From Oreohelix idahoensis (Eukaryota > Mollusca > Gastropoda > Stylommatophora > Oreohelicidae): DNA of 64,000 nt. The notes beneath the pieces were generated by a model. That model saw nothing but the letters and a program-made list of their open reading frames with translations. It was not told the DNA's origin and did no database searches. The translations under genes and the position numbers were made by a program. Below are positions 11,530 through 22,639 of this stretch, one piece after another (the stretch's first letter is position 1; the number at the start of each line of letters is the position of its first letter). The stretch covers positions 791,792 through 855,791 of the forward strand of contig JAMPIV010012152.1 in the NCBI GenBank assembly GCA_024509875.1, given 5' to 3'.

Positions 11530-12471
11530 GCCGTAACATTGGATATTCGGACAGCTGTCCTTTGAGAGTGACGTAAGCGTGTTCGCACTTAGCATCCCAA
11601 ATAACTGTTTCTGGTCGCCCATTTTTGTAAGGTCAGTAAGGGGTGCCGTTAGCCCGTTGAAATGGTTAATAAATTTCCGGTAGTATGCACACAGGGATAG
11701 AAATGAACGTGGGTCTTTCTTCGTTCGGAGCCTTTTTGCTGCAACTATTTTCTCAATGTTCTTGGCAACTGGCCACATGCAGCCTTGAGAAATGGTATGC
11801 CCAAGGAAGTCAAGCATTTTAAATCCGATAAGACATTTGCTAGGTCTGGCTGTGAGACCAGTTTCCTGTAGTCTCCTGAGGAGCATAGCAACCGTAGCAA
11901 TACGTTCGTCGTAGTTTTCCGTTGCCGTCAATATGTCATCCATGAAATTATGGATATGGGGACTTTTCAAGGGTTATAAAAGCTGTCTCATCATTCTGGT
12001 AAAGACTCCCGGTGCGTTGTGCAATCCGAATGGCATCACGTTGACAGTATAGCATCCTTCATTGGTGCTGAAAGCTAACAGGGGCTTAATTTCCTCCTTG
12101 ACTGGTATTTGGTAATAGCTTTTACTCAGGTCAATCTTGGAGAAAATTATTGCCCTGCTTAGCTTGGTAAAGAGCTCAGAAGCGCTATGGAGAGGTTCCG
12201 GCTGGAATTCCGTTACAATGTTAAGTAAACGGTAATCTATGCACAGCCGAACTTCCTTATTGGGTATCTGCAACAGTACTACACTCGAACTGTACGGAGA
12301 GGTAGGCTCACTGATAATTCCTGCTTGACGTAGCTTGTCTATTTCTCCGCGTAGCGTATCAGATTTAGCATACGGAATAGGGTAAACTCTGGTTCGCACA
12401 GGTGTCTCGTTTGTCAGTTTCATATCAAACTCTACTAGATGTGTTCGACCAGGTACATCCGTTAAATACAT
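11503..12471 (-). pseudogene. Element A reverse transcriptase
   Basis: Minus strand, one frame with an in-frame stop near 11974. Domains in order: VYPIPYAKSDTLRGEIDKL, RLCIDYRLLN, FSKIDLSKSYYQIPV (first catalytic Asp), VMPFGLHNAPGVF, then after the stop NFMDDILTAT, the FMDD form of the YxDD catalytic box (codons at 11935-11946), and FLGHTISQG with the connection domain. The frame is lost near 11590, just before the RTE insertion. RT starts downstream of integrase on this strand, which is the unusual order. Confidence 0.9.
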
Positions 12472-12545
12472 CCGTTAAAACTGCTGTCTACTGCTTCAGT
12501 AGCGCCCTCGTTTCTGTCTTGTTTAAGAGAGATTGTCACCGAATT

Positions 12546-13976
12546 TTACATCTTTGAAAAATTCCGTTTGTTGCAATGGATATTCCATTCAACTATCGTC
12601 ATCTTCGTCATCTTCGTTGCTATGGCTACCTCCAGGAGATTTTCGGAGGACCGCACTGGTCTCTCCAAATATTTCTTTAGCAGATTTACGTGGTAGACCT
12701 TCTTCTTTCCTTTAATAGAAATCTTGTAGTTCGTTCTCGAGATCTTTTTAAGGACGGTAAACGGCCCTTGCCATCCGGTTGGAAGTAGCAACAAAACCTT
12801 CTCTCCTGGTTGCAATTCTCTCTCTTTATCCGCTTTATTATATTGTTTAGCGTGCTTTGCGCGTGCTTTCTTAAGGTTAGTTGTAGCTAGATCCCTTCCT
12901 AGTTGCAACCTTTCCTTAAGTTCTAATACATATTTGCTGGCTGAGACGACTGTCTCGTTGGCCTTCTGGTCTGTCAGTGACCGGAGTTAGGCTTCTAGCG
13001 GCCCCTTAATAGGTTTGCCGAATAAAAGTGTAGCTGGTGGGAACCCTGTAGATGACTAGGGGACTTCCCTGTAGGTGAATAAGACTGCAGGAATGAAAAG
13101 GTCCCAATCTACAGGTTTCTCATGGCCCAGCTTACGTAACATCATGGTGAGGCTTCCTTTAACACGTTCTACTAACTCACTTCCGGCCGGATTATAGGGA
13201 CTTGTGTAGATGTGCTGGTTCCTCAAGATCTTAAAGATCTCCTCCATCAACAGGCTACGGTATTGGGATCCGTTATCCGTCAAAATTTGTTGAGGGAATC
13301 CCAACCGTGTAAAGATCTGCGCAAGGGCTTCTGCGACATGCTTGGAATCCGTGCATGTTTGCGGAATAGCTTCGGCTCACATAGTGCATGTGTCGACTAA
13401 GGTCAGGATGAACCTGTTCCTTCTTTTAGTCCTTTCTATGGGTCCTACAATGTCGATGGCAATCCGTTCAAATGGAGTCCTCAGTATTGGCATTTCACCC
13501 ATGGGAACTGGGGGTTCCAATGCGCAGGATTTCACGTATCGGATAATATCGGTGTTCATTCCTGGCCACCAATAGTGAGTCGATATTTGCTGAATAGTGG
13601 CGTTTTGTCCCATATGTCCGCTAAAGGGAAGAGAGTGTCCCATTTCTAAGATTTGGTCTCTGTACTGCGTCGGTACTAGGAGCTGATTACGCCCTTGATC
13701 AGGGTTGCCCGTTCTACGATATAGTACGCCATCATTAGAAAAGATGTCTCCGTTGTTTCTGGGGTTTTTGGCCATAGGCAGTTTCCTAAAGCAGGGTTCC
13801 AAGGTAGGGTCCTTTTGTTGCGACGCTTTTAGTTCCTTAGGTAACAAATTTGGCACAGGCTCCCGTTCCTTCTTAGTTTGCCCTCTTGTGGTTACTGCTG
13901 CCACAATCGGCACTTTCGGTCTCCCTACAAACACATATCTACATCCAAGTCTTTCTGGGTAGATAGGATCATCCAT
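12546..13976 (-). pseudogene. Element A integrase (HHCC, DDE core, GPF module), three in-frame stops
   Basis: Minus strand, a single frame from 13976 to 12546 broken by TGA at about 13377, TAG at about 13056 and TAA at about 12989. The zinc-binding region shows GHSLPFSGHMGQ and later SC, but the second Cys of CxxC is missing (CALEPPVP instead of CxxCQ). The core has AIDIVGP (first Asp), ILTDNGSQY (second Asp) and NPAGSELVERVKG (Glu). The C-terminal region has GEKVLLLLP and WQGPFTVLKKI, the GPF/Y module typical of Ty3/gypsy integrases, so the enzyme is gypsy-type despite its position before RT. Nothing suggests activity. Confidence 0.9.
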
Positions 13977-14007
13977 AATAGCCGCATTGATTACAACTTT
14001 GACAAAA

Positions 14008-14265
14008 TCAGTGTATCTCCACCAATGCGATGGGAAGCGTCATGGGTACATCACTCTTGAAAACTCCACATAATTTGACGGTGTCTTCTGTCTCTTGAAC
14101 AGGTTTGACCAAATGCCTTGCGACAATACAATCAAAAGATAACCCTGTGTCAAAAAGACAAGATGTTGAAGTCCCGTTCAAAATAACAGTTCCTCGCGTT
14201 GAGGGCTTCTCACCCTCAGGTTGACAATCGCTGACACTAATTCTCCGTTGCGAGTCTTTTAACAA
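14008..14265 (-). pseudogene. Element A aspartic protease
   Basis: Minus strand. The segment TSCLFDTGLSFDCIVA carries the DTG active-site triplet of a retroviral-type aspartic protease, which would cleave the gag-pol polyprotein. It lies between gag and integrase in a different frame from both (frameshifted). Too short and disconnected to function. Confidence 0.8.
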
Positions 14266-14441
14266 ACAACCGATTCGATTCGTCCCGGTGGGCCTTCTCT
14301 GATCAGGTGTCCGTTGTGTAGGGGTCTTTGCTTTGTCTTGACCTTTTTGGCGGCTGTGCCATGTAGGTCGGTCAGGCTGATCAGAATTTTTGTTGGTGGG
14401 GTACTTGTTTTTAAAGAATATCGATTTTCCTGGGGAGGGTT

Positions 14442-15434
14442 CTAAGGTAAAGTTTCTCGTTGGTTATGGTGATGGGAAGAATGGGAAGACTGCTCTAGAT
14501 TATTTCTCTGAGAAGGCTCATCTGTCGGTTTGCGTTTTGAGCTGGGAAGCTCGGCCAAAGCATTTACATAACGTTCAGACTTACTGAGAATGTCATCCAA
14601 CTTTACTGTGCCTTGTTCAGCCAGAAATCTACGGGTTTCGTTTGACAACGTGGTTTTTTTGTTGTTCTGTAAGAACAAATTCCAGAAGTCCTTCAAAAGT
14701 GAGAGAGAGCTCGGAAAGTTCCATGCACTTTGTCAAATAGCCCGTCAAGCGTGAAGAGAAGTGGTGAAATGTCTCAGTGCTTTCCTTCCTGCTGTTTCTG
14801 AACCGGTGCACAAATTTGCGAGCGTTCATTTCAAAACGCTTCAGTAAAGCCTTCTTTAACATGTCGTAGGAATCTTGATGGCTGCTTCCTAGTTTTACGA
14901 AGACGTTATAAGCGCTACCTTTCAAAGCCTGTGAAAGCTTTAGGCACCATCGGAAACTCTCTAACCCATAAAGTGTCGCCATTCTCTCAAATTTCTCTAG
15001 AAACGAGTCAATTTCTCATCGGGGCTTGGGAAGGATTCCAGAGCGAAAGACATAGCTGCGAGTTGAGGAGATTGGTTACTGGATTGATCGGTTAACTGTG
15101 ACTGAGGTGGAGACTCTCCGTTGCTGGAGGAAGACCTAGCACCATGTTCATGCTGTTTCTCCTTCTCTTGTTCCTCATGTTGTCTCTCCTGCTCTCTTTC
15201 GTTTGCCCTGCGAGCTTCCATCTCTGCCTCAATTTTCTTCTGCTCCAATTAAGATTGACGCTCTTCCGCTTCTTTCTTCTCCGCTCTATCTTCCTTCTCT
15301 CTAGCTTCTGCTACTTTCTTTTCCGCGTCATATCTGTCAAGTTCTTCATTGACAAACGCGGTCACTTCTCCGTGCAATCCTATTTCCTTTGCTTCCTCTC
15401 TTAGCATTGCTCTAAGTTTAGCACGCTCAGCCAT
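14442..15434 (-). pseudogene. Element A gag
   Basis: Minus strand, four pieces. 15434-15249 starts with an ATG and encodes a charged coiled-coil-like N-terminus rich in Glu/Lys/Arg/Ala. A TAA (15249-15251) precedes 15248-14997, a Q/E/R-rich helix ending in Ser/Gln-rich sequence. 14982-14629 has the gag core (FRWCLKLSQALKGSAYNVFV, FHHFSSRLTGYLTKC). 14696-14442 continues to a His/Ser/Arg-rich end. Frames differ between the last three pieces. The core resembles element B gag residues 190-350 in layout. No CCHC zinc knuckle is visible, but the C-terminal end is damaged. Confidence 0.8.
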
Positions 15435-16171
15435 GGCAAAAAACTGAATGTGACTTACCCGAGAAGAAAGAAGAAAAGAAGGAGAGAAAAACTCTATCTA
15501 AAACCAACTTACGAAAAAAAAAACCCCAAAACAATAAATATTATTATTTAACTGAGATACCTCCTGTCCCGTTATCAGTTATCTAATCTATCGCTGTTAT
15601 TACCTGGCACTAAGCTCCTAATACAGACGACTAAGTCAAATAAATGGTAGATCAGGCTAATACTGGAAAAACTACTATTACTAACGGTGGAGAGAAAAAT
15701 ATTTTAATACAAAAATGAAGGAGACAAAAACATGTTCCTTATTTTATAAATCCACCAAAACTCGCCTACTCTAGGAGTCAGTTAAGATTAAGAGACGTTA
15801 TTAACTTTGACGTGAAGTCAGAATGCGGTCCTTAGCTTAAGCTCAAACCCCGCTGCTTCTTTAAAAAACCTAGTAATTGTTAAACAATCACGGGTACTAG
15901 CGGTCTTAAACAAAATTACCATATATCATATCTCATATATCTGACAAATATTATAATCAGAACAAATGCACGTAACTCTATGATGCTGTGGAAAGAAAAC
16001 AAACCTATATGTGTGTGTGGTCAAACACCCAGTAACTAAGATCGTTGTCTAGGGGTAATTATTTTTATTCCTTAACTCACAAGACAACTCATAAACACAC
16101 TCTATCTAGATGAAAATTCCGATTCAATATCAGACATAAGACATTTATCTAGACGCAGACTTAAAGTTCAG
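15435..16171 (-). other. Element A untranslated leader
   Basis: Non-coding internal sequence between the 5' LTR/PBS and the gag start, AT-rich, with no open frame of note. Its position corresponds to the 1.4-kb leader of element B. Confidence 0.6.
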
Positions 16172-16189
16172 TCCCGCGACGAGCGACCA
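16172..16189 (-). promoter_or_regulatory. Candidate primer binding site, element A
   Basis: On the minus strand, about six bases inside the 5' LTR end, the sequence starts TGGTCGCTCGTCGCGGGA. Its complement ends ...GCGACCA, as a tRNA 3' end would, and is preceded by a T-arm-like TTCAGTCCC. The tRNA identity is not assigned. Confidence 0.5.
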
Positions 16190-16195
16190 TTATTT

Positions 16196-18161
16196 CGTAG
16201 ACAAAGGACAGTCTTTGGGTTGAGTAATTTCTCTGATCTTGCCTACCTGTACGACTAAATTTAAATCAGACGCACTTTCTTTCCTTGTACAAAATACAAG
16301 TTACACTGCACCCACATGCACACAATTCTGTGACAAATACGCACGAACGTGAAAAACAAACTATGGATAATATAGATGGACAGGGGTTGACCAACGCAAT
16401 AACTTAAGGTTTATTAAGTTTATTTTATCACTAGAACTTTACAACATAAACCATATACATCAATAGATCATGGTTTACAGACAAAATGAAAATTAATCAA
16501 ATAGGTTTTCCCCTCTGGTAAAGGAAAAGAAAAGAAGATCACAACAGAGGTTAATTAACCCACAAGATCAAAAGTTAACAATAATTGTATCGAGTAGTCA
16601 GTAAAGAAACAAAGAACAAGTTCCTAATTAATCTATCCAGTAAATACTCAGGTAAATGTTGCGGACTGCAAATTTCACGGGAGTCGCTGGAGTTGGTGAT
16701 TTAATTTGTCCTGGATAAAATACGGTATCTCTGCCGTTAGTTGGTTAAAGTCATGTTCATACGTGGTGATCGCCGACTTAGGATGAACAATACATATATA
16801 TATATTCTGTGTTGTCTAGCCTCTGGTTGCTGAGACACTATGTTAAGTTACACAAATGTTGCTGACAATATATTTTGCCACAGCTGGCTGATGAGATTGA
16901 TATAAATGAAAATCTGGTAGTAGTTCTGGTCCAGTTAATATTATAATTAATGGTTCTATTCTGGTTTCTCTCATGAAATGAGGAAAATGGACCGCACAGG
17001 TCACAGCAAGAAGCTCATCAATATTGAATATCTGGATGCTTATAAGATTATAAGACTCTAAGAACGTACAGTAAGTTCATATGGCCATAAGACCGTTAGA
17101 CCGCTAGTTCGCAGGTTTGGATCAGCCTATATTTTAGGAAAGAAATATAAACATTTAACCATATATCAATAGTATATATATAACATGCGTTAAGGTAAGA
17201 CCTCTACACCATTCCATTATAAATTAGATTTAAATCATAAGTGACTAGATTATCCTATTGCTTTTAACGCGTAATATGAACACTAGTCATTTATAACGTT
17301 ACATAAAAATGGATAGAAGTAAATAATATATATCGTCAGTAGACAGTTATTTAATGTATTTACTAGTTAATTTAAAACATCTCTTTTTGGAAAATAGTGA
17401 GTCATGTAAATTTACTTTACAGCTGGAAAAAAAAATTAGCTATAAGTTATTTAATTATGCTATTCATTTAACACAGAAAATCCCAGTGAAATATAAATGA
17501 AAACTTTAAACACACCAAATCACTTAAAGGCTAGTATATAAATTACCGCAAAACAGAGAAATGAAACACTCCACAAAATCTAATAATACACTCTGTACGG
17601 GAAATCATAGGATAACGAGCTAGTGAATTCAGGAAAATCTCTGAGCAACTGATAATGACTTTTGGATGGCTGAGGTATATATTCATAGATGCCGTTCTTT
17701 TCGCTTCTTAATGCGAAAGTCGCACCTCCGTCCAGGGCCGGGCAATTTTTCCTAATTTCTGAATGAAAGGTTATTCTGCCACCTCTGCCGACGGACGATC
17801 TCTAGCTTGTCTTTGATTATCTCCGTCTTGCCGAATATCAGCTACGTAAGTTAATTCCCCCTGAACATGTACCAATTTCACGTACGTCTCAGACTGATCG
17901 CCCCTTGATTCTTCAAAGAAACTGTTAACGCCTGGCCTCTTCTTAACGCCTTGCCTGGCCTGGCCCATGTGTTTCCCGGATCAAAGAGCGATTTCTCCAT
18001 GCTGAGCCCTACGCTCTGTTCCACCGTGTTTAACTGCCAAACGGCTCACGTGTTAATTGCTATAGTGAAGCAGGCGTTCGTGTAGCAAACAAAATATAAA
18101 CTTAGATGGGGGGGGGGGGCAAAGTGTACGATCACTGCTGCGACTATTTCCATATGTGACA
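16196..18161 (-). repeat. Element A 5' LTR (right copy)
   Basis: Direct repeat of 8018-10177, starting on the minus strand at TGTCACAT (18161). It is about 190 bp shorter than the partner because sequence is absent at about 16653. Many substitutions separate the two copies. A G-run of 11 occurs at 18109-18119. Confidence 0.88.
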
Positions 18162-19334
18162 GACACATATAGAAATGGAGATGCTAGATACAACTATATG
18201 TGGGAGCTGTCACGAAACTTATTTCCCAATATAACGTGCTAGGACGACCCTCCAAATAAATATCACAGGATAGATTTCGTGATGCATCTTACTGTCTAAT
18301 ATTTGGTGTATAAATTGGATGGACTGTCTCACCCAAGACAGTAAATTCAAAAAAAAAATAACTTGACAGAAATCTGGGTCACAGTTCCATACAAATAATA
18401 TTCACAGCATAGTCCTGGGCATCAGTAACAATAGTACAAAATACTTGCATCAATAGAATATGTGGTACAGTCATTCTAACGTACTAGCAGCAACTGCATG
18501 TAACGTAAGTGCGGCATTCACCCCTCGCACATTTACCTCTCTGGTCTGATCACCAGGCATCCAAGTTCATCCAGAACTTCACAGCGCGTGAAAACCACAA
18601 CTCGCTTCTTATATGCAGGCTTCTACCAAAGCTTATATTAGGCTTCCAAATACTGGAACAGCCAGGGTCTTATAACATAGACCTATCCTTGACGCGGTAA
18701 AGCAAACAACGCGTATCCAATTAGTATATAATGGTCTTACCATATGCCTCTTCCTGGCGCGGGAAAATGACACGGCTATTAATCCATCCACTTCCAAGCG
18801 CGGGAAAGGGCACAACGCGGTGGTAAGCAATAATTTATAAAGGCCTTGTAGATACACATTACGCAGAACATCATCGCGTCAAATACACTAAATAATAATC
18901 AAAAGTCACAGACACTATTCACAGATCTACAAGACACCAACCGTCTCCGACTACAGATGGCCATATAATCCCCTATAGCATATAAGTATTCTCTCTACCA
19001 GGTATGCACACTGCGTTCACTCCGCACGCTTTTCACAGGCGCTAATAAACCTCAATTCATACTTGTTCCCTGAATACTCTTCAGTCACGCTACATGCTTC
19101 TTACAGTGAACTTAATATGTAATACTTCAAGCTTGCGTACTTTAATAATAATAGTACACTCTAAACATTTTACACCATTCTTCACCCACACACAGGTATT
19201 CAAGTCATGTATATCATGACAAGAGCTATAGAGATATACTTCAGTGAGAAAAGCTAGAATGTGGTATTTACAAAGCATCAGGCGGAGACATATATTGGTC
19301 AAAGAGAAAGAAACACATCATTAACAATTTCCTT
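18162..19334. other. No identified feature
   Basis: Unique-looking AT-rich DNA right of element A. Short open frames at 18509-18857 and 19090-19302 show no known motif. Three GCGCGGG or GACGCGG words occur at 18690-18815, without a clear repeat unit. Confidence 0.55.
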
Positions 19335-19500
19335 TCACTCCTTTGGTGCATTGAACCACCACTGTGGTCAGTCAACTTGCAGGAAATCTTAACCTAAACA
19401 TTCTTGTGGTTTAGCAGCAGTAGTTTATGTGACAATTTATTTGACAGTGATGAGGTTGGCAGTTCCATGCACTATTTCTCCTGTGACATGCCTGAGGGGC
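19335..19500 (+). repeat. SINE-like dispersed repeat, copy 1
   Basis: Diverged copy of the sequence at 40036-40215. Shared blocks, in order: GAACCACCACTGT, CTTGCAGGAA, AGTAGTTT, then GACATGCCTGAG/GACATGCCTAAG at the end. No coding potential. A G-run (19507-19518) follows directly. Confidence 0.6.
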
Positions 19501-19923
19501 AAAAAAGGGGGGGGGGGAAGGAGGAGGAGTTCTTTCTTTGTGTGGGCAGAGATTCCATGGGATTCCACAAGGCAGGTACAAATAATAAATAAGTAAAATT
19601 ACAGAGTGGCACGGATAAATAAAGTGGACATTAAAGTTACATTTATATCAACTTGAGATGAATGAGAAAGACACAAATATAAAGAAACGAGATTTTAGAC
19701 GAACAGAAAGAATGAATGAACGAACTTTATTTTCAAAGGGTTTAGAATTGGGCACGCAGACCCGTCTAACATTCTGCCCTTCCTTTCTCTCTTCTTCCAT
19801 ACTGAATGCATTTATTCTCACATGTATCTTAAATGTTACTTAAATAATCAAATAACAAAATACAATACAATAAAATAAAATCCCAACATATTTACAGTAC
19901 AATAACAGTTACACACATTTACA
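19501..19923. other. No identified feature
   Basis: G-run at the left edge, then AT-rich sequence with AATAAAA-type words at 19850-19885. The 61-codon plus-strand frame at 19658-19843 has no known motif. Confidence 0.5.
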
Positions 19924-19930
19924 GTTTTCT

Positions 19931-20233
19931 TCTTCTTTGATTCTTAGCCGCCAACCGTCAAAGCAGTCAGTGGCCATCATGCCTAGTGGCGTCTTGTAGG
20001 GCAACAACAAATTTATTCCACTTTGCTCGATCGGTGGCCATCCTTCGTACAGTGCTCCAACTCTGGTTCATTCTTTGCATCTCAGCCTCCACAGTCCTCC
20101 GCCAAGTTGTTTTTGGTTGGCCTCTCTTTCGTTTTCCTTCAGGGGTCCATAGCATAGCTGTTCTTGTGATGGCATCGGGGTCTCTTCTGAGGACATGGCC
20201 AACCCAGCTCCAGCGTCTGCAGCGCGGCAAGAG
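19931..20233 (-). mobile_element. RTE LINE 3' end fragment
   Basis: Minus strand. It encodes the terminal WSWVGHVLRRDPDAI, GKRKRGQPKTTWRRTV and WNKFVVALQDATR segment of the same RTE family as 25115-37519, ending in the family's GATCAAAGAAGA-like 3' terminus (here GAATCAAAGAAGA). GTTTTCT occurs at both edges (19924-19930 and 20234-20240) and may be a short target duplication. It is heavily 5'-truncated and inserted at the edge of the gene remnant at 20240-21380. Confidence 0.88.
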
Positions 20234-20239
20234 GTTTTC

Positions 20240-21380
20240 TACAAGCTCCTAGTAATTGTCAGCCTTATTGTTTCCTAGAAAGTTTGTGGCCACTTGCTGG
20301 AAAGCATTCCAAGCTAACTTTTCATCACCTGTGTGGATATCATCAAAACGCTGATCTCGGAAGAGCTGACGTATCTGTGGACCGGCAAATACACCTTCCT
20401 TTATTTTAGCCTCACTAAGTCTTGGAAATGTATCACGAAGGAATAAAAATCCTGTCCCATTTCGATCTATGGCCTTTACAAAATTCTTCATTAGTCCAAG
20501 TTTGATGTGGAGAGGAGGGAGCAAGATCTTATGGGATTCTACAAGTGGTTCGTTAAGTACATTCTTTTTCCCCGGTTTAAGTGATTGTCGTTGGGGCCAA
20601 TCCTTTTTCTTGTAGTCCTAGCACGGCTGTCCCACAGACAGACGAAACAGCAAAACTTTGTGTAACCCTGCTGTATCCCCATCAAGATGGCAATGACCTT
20701 CAGGTCACCACAAATCGGCCACTTATACTTGTCATAGTTGATGGTGTGTAACAGTTGTTTCATGTTGTTGTACGTTTCTTTCATGTGGACTGCAGACCCA
20801 AGTGGAACAGATGGTAAAACTTTACCATTATGGAGCAGCACAGATTTAAGCTCAACTTGGACGAATCAAAGAACATCCTCCAATCGTCATCTTTGTGGAT
20901 GTGTAGTGCTGCCATCAGACCCACTATATCAACGCAAGCAATGAGGTTATCTGTCATTTTGAAATATGGAAGCAGATCTTTTTGTCGAGCACGAAACACA
21001 GACACATGCACATTCTCTTCTAGAAGATTCCATTGCTGCAGCCTGGACCCCAACAGCTCTGCTTTAATTGTTGGCAATTCCAGATCTCTCACTAGATCAT
21101 TCAATTCACTCTGGGTAATTTTATGTGGCTGTGCAGACTCTTCAATAGGCACGAAATCAAGATCTCTTGATGTAGATGCTGTCACAGGTGACGGATGTCG
21201 CCTTTGTGATAGCAAAGTTATTTGTCCGCAATTATAGCAAAAATAATCCGCACTGTTCACACATTCATGAGGCATCTTGAACGACACGTCTGCACTCACA
21301 GAATCCACAACACAAATGATGACAAGGAAGAAATGTGGTTGCAATGACTCTACAGATTGCGTCATCCAATTGGCGCTCAA
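20240..21380 (-). pseudogene. Decayed member of a repetitive, unnamed protein family (possible transposon-derived)
   Basis: Three minus-strand blocks in three frames. 21380-20781 has MPHECVNSADYFCYNCG (a likely start ATG at 21273-21275 and a CxxC pair), SELNDLVRDLELP, KAELLGSRLQQWNLL and DWRMFFDSSKLSL. 20841-20539 has LLHNGKVLPSVPLGSAVHMK, WPICGDLKVIAILMG and GYTKFCCFVCLWDSR. 20524-20249 has LPPLHIKLGLMKNFVKAI, FRDQRF and NFLGNNKADNY, then a TAG. I recognise this pattern from uncharacterised multi-copy predicted proteins in invertebrates, but I know no agreed name or function. High copy number elsewhere suggests a mobile origin. This copy is dead (frameshifts, a stop, and an RTE fragment at its 3' end). 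Confidence 0.65.
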
Positions 21381-21711
21381 GGCTATCCGTCTCGTGGGGA
21401 ATCACGCGCCAGGGCTATAGAAAAGAGAAGGACTGGGTCATTCGCTTCGGAAAGGTGGAGCCACCAGCTTACTGACCGCCCCCCCCCCCACCCCACCCCC
21501 ATCCCGGATCTTGAATACTAGAGCTAATTCGCGATTTTTATGTTCATATTCGTGATCAGCATGTCCAAATTAGTTTAAAATAGCACTTTTGTCTCAGATA
21601 CATTTTGGCTGTTGTCCAGTGTTATTAGTCCTAGTGTTTTATTTTCATTTACATTTTCAATTAGTAAGGTACCAATATAGAGTTGAAGTGTTGTTTTCTG
21701 TGAGTTTTGTT
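21381..21711. other. No identified feature; includes poly-C tract
   Basis: A C-rich run (21479-21504) is the only marked feature. The remaining sequence is AT-rich and non-coding. Confidence 0.5.
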
Positions 21712-22038
21712 ATCTTTGTCTAGTTGATATTATCATACATTTTGTTTTAATGATATTCATTTGCATGCCCTTTTCGTTGCTCCACTTAATAAGATTGTCC
21801 GTATCACTTTGTGATAATATTTCTAGTGTGTTGCAACTTTTATCACTAGTGTAAATGGTACAGTCATTGGCAAATAGGTTGCAGGATGAGTGCTTAATGT
21901 GTATTGATGTGTAGTGGAAGGTCATTTCTGTAAATGGAAAAAAGTTGAGGATCAAGAATAGAGCTTTGAGGGACACCAGTGTCAATAATAGTTGGTCTTG
22001 ACAAGAGTAATTGTAAGACACTACTTGCTGTCTGTCGG

Positions 22039-22041
<3 letters not shown>

Positions 22042-22130
<89 letters not shown>

Positions 22131-22217
22131 CCGAAACACTTGTCGGACGGGGGGACTTCTTTTGATGATCAGATTGCTTCCTGTTGTATCGCTCTGTAAA
22201 GAGTTTCCTATCATCAT
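22042..22217. mobile_element. Short (TA)n-plus-88-bp insertion with 13-bp target duplication
   Basis: TGTCTGTCGGACA occurs at 22029-22041 and again at 22218-22230, exactly flanking the insert. The insert is about 83 bp of TA (to 22127) followed by an 88-bp unique part (22128-22215). That unique part recurs, nearly identical and in the same orientation, at 51046-51133. It could be a SINE read on the minus strand with a TA-rich tail, or a 3' UTR piece of a LINE. Confidence 0.8.
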
Positions 22218-22639
22218 TGTCTGTCGGACAAGAATGATTTAAATAATGTAACTAGTTTAAAGTTAACTTTCATTGTTTCTAATTTCCTTATTAAAACAGC
22301 GTGATCTAACATATCAAATGCTTTCCTAAAGTCTACAAAGATTGCTCCACATATGTTATCGTTATTGATGTTTAGGTGCAAGTTGTCTATCATCTTAGTT
22401 AGAGCTGTGACTTTAATGCTTTTGTCTAAACCCCAACTGACTGTCAGTTAGCAAGTCGCTGCTAACTAGGTACTGTAGTGTTGTTTTATGTATGTTTTTC
22501 TAGCTGTTTAGAAAGCGATATCAGAGAAATTGGTCTATATTTACCGAGGTTACTGATCTGATAAAACAGGTTTGAAGAGGGGATATACTTTGGCGATCTT
22601 AAAGACCGAAGGAAAATAAGTGTAAGCAATACTTTTTGG

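Larger units (their letters stand above)
8018..18161 (-). mobile_element. Element A: degenerate Ty3/gypsy-type LTR retrotransposon with INT before RT (Gmr1-like order)
   Basis: Two direct repeats of about 2 kb (8018-10177 and about 16196-18161) bracket minus-strand gag, protease, integrase, reverse transcriptase and RNase H remnants. On the minus strand the LTRs begin TGTCACA. The order gag-PR-INT-RT-RH is inverted relative to ordinary Ty3/gypsy pol and matches Gmr1-like elements. Every gene is broken by in-frame stops or frameshifts, half of RNase H is missing and an RTE LINE has inserted at 10483-11518. I could not find a convincing 5-bp target duplication (flanks GATAG and GACAC). The LTRs have diverged and differ by an indel of about 190 bp, so this is an old, inactive copy. 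Confidence 0.9.

Noticed and set aside
8018..18161. 5-bp target duplication for element A
   Set aside because: Flanks GATAG and GACAC match at only three of five positions and the left LTR edge is uncertain.
22128..22215. Hammerhead ribozyme (GAAAC and CTGATGA words in the 88-bp repeat)
   Set aside because: The words are in the wrong order and only about 26 nt apart, too close for the stems a permuted hammerhead would need.
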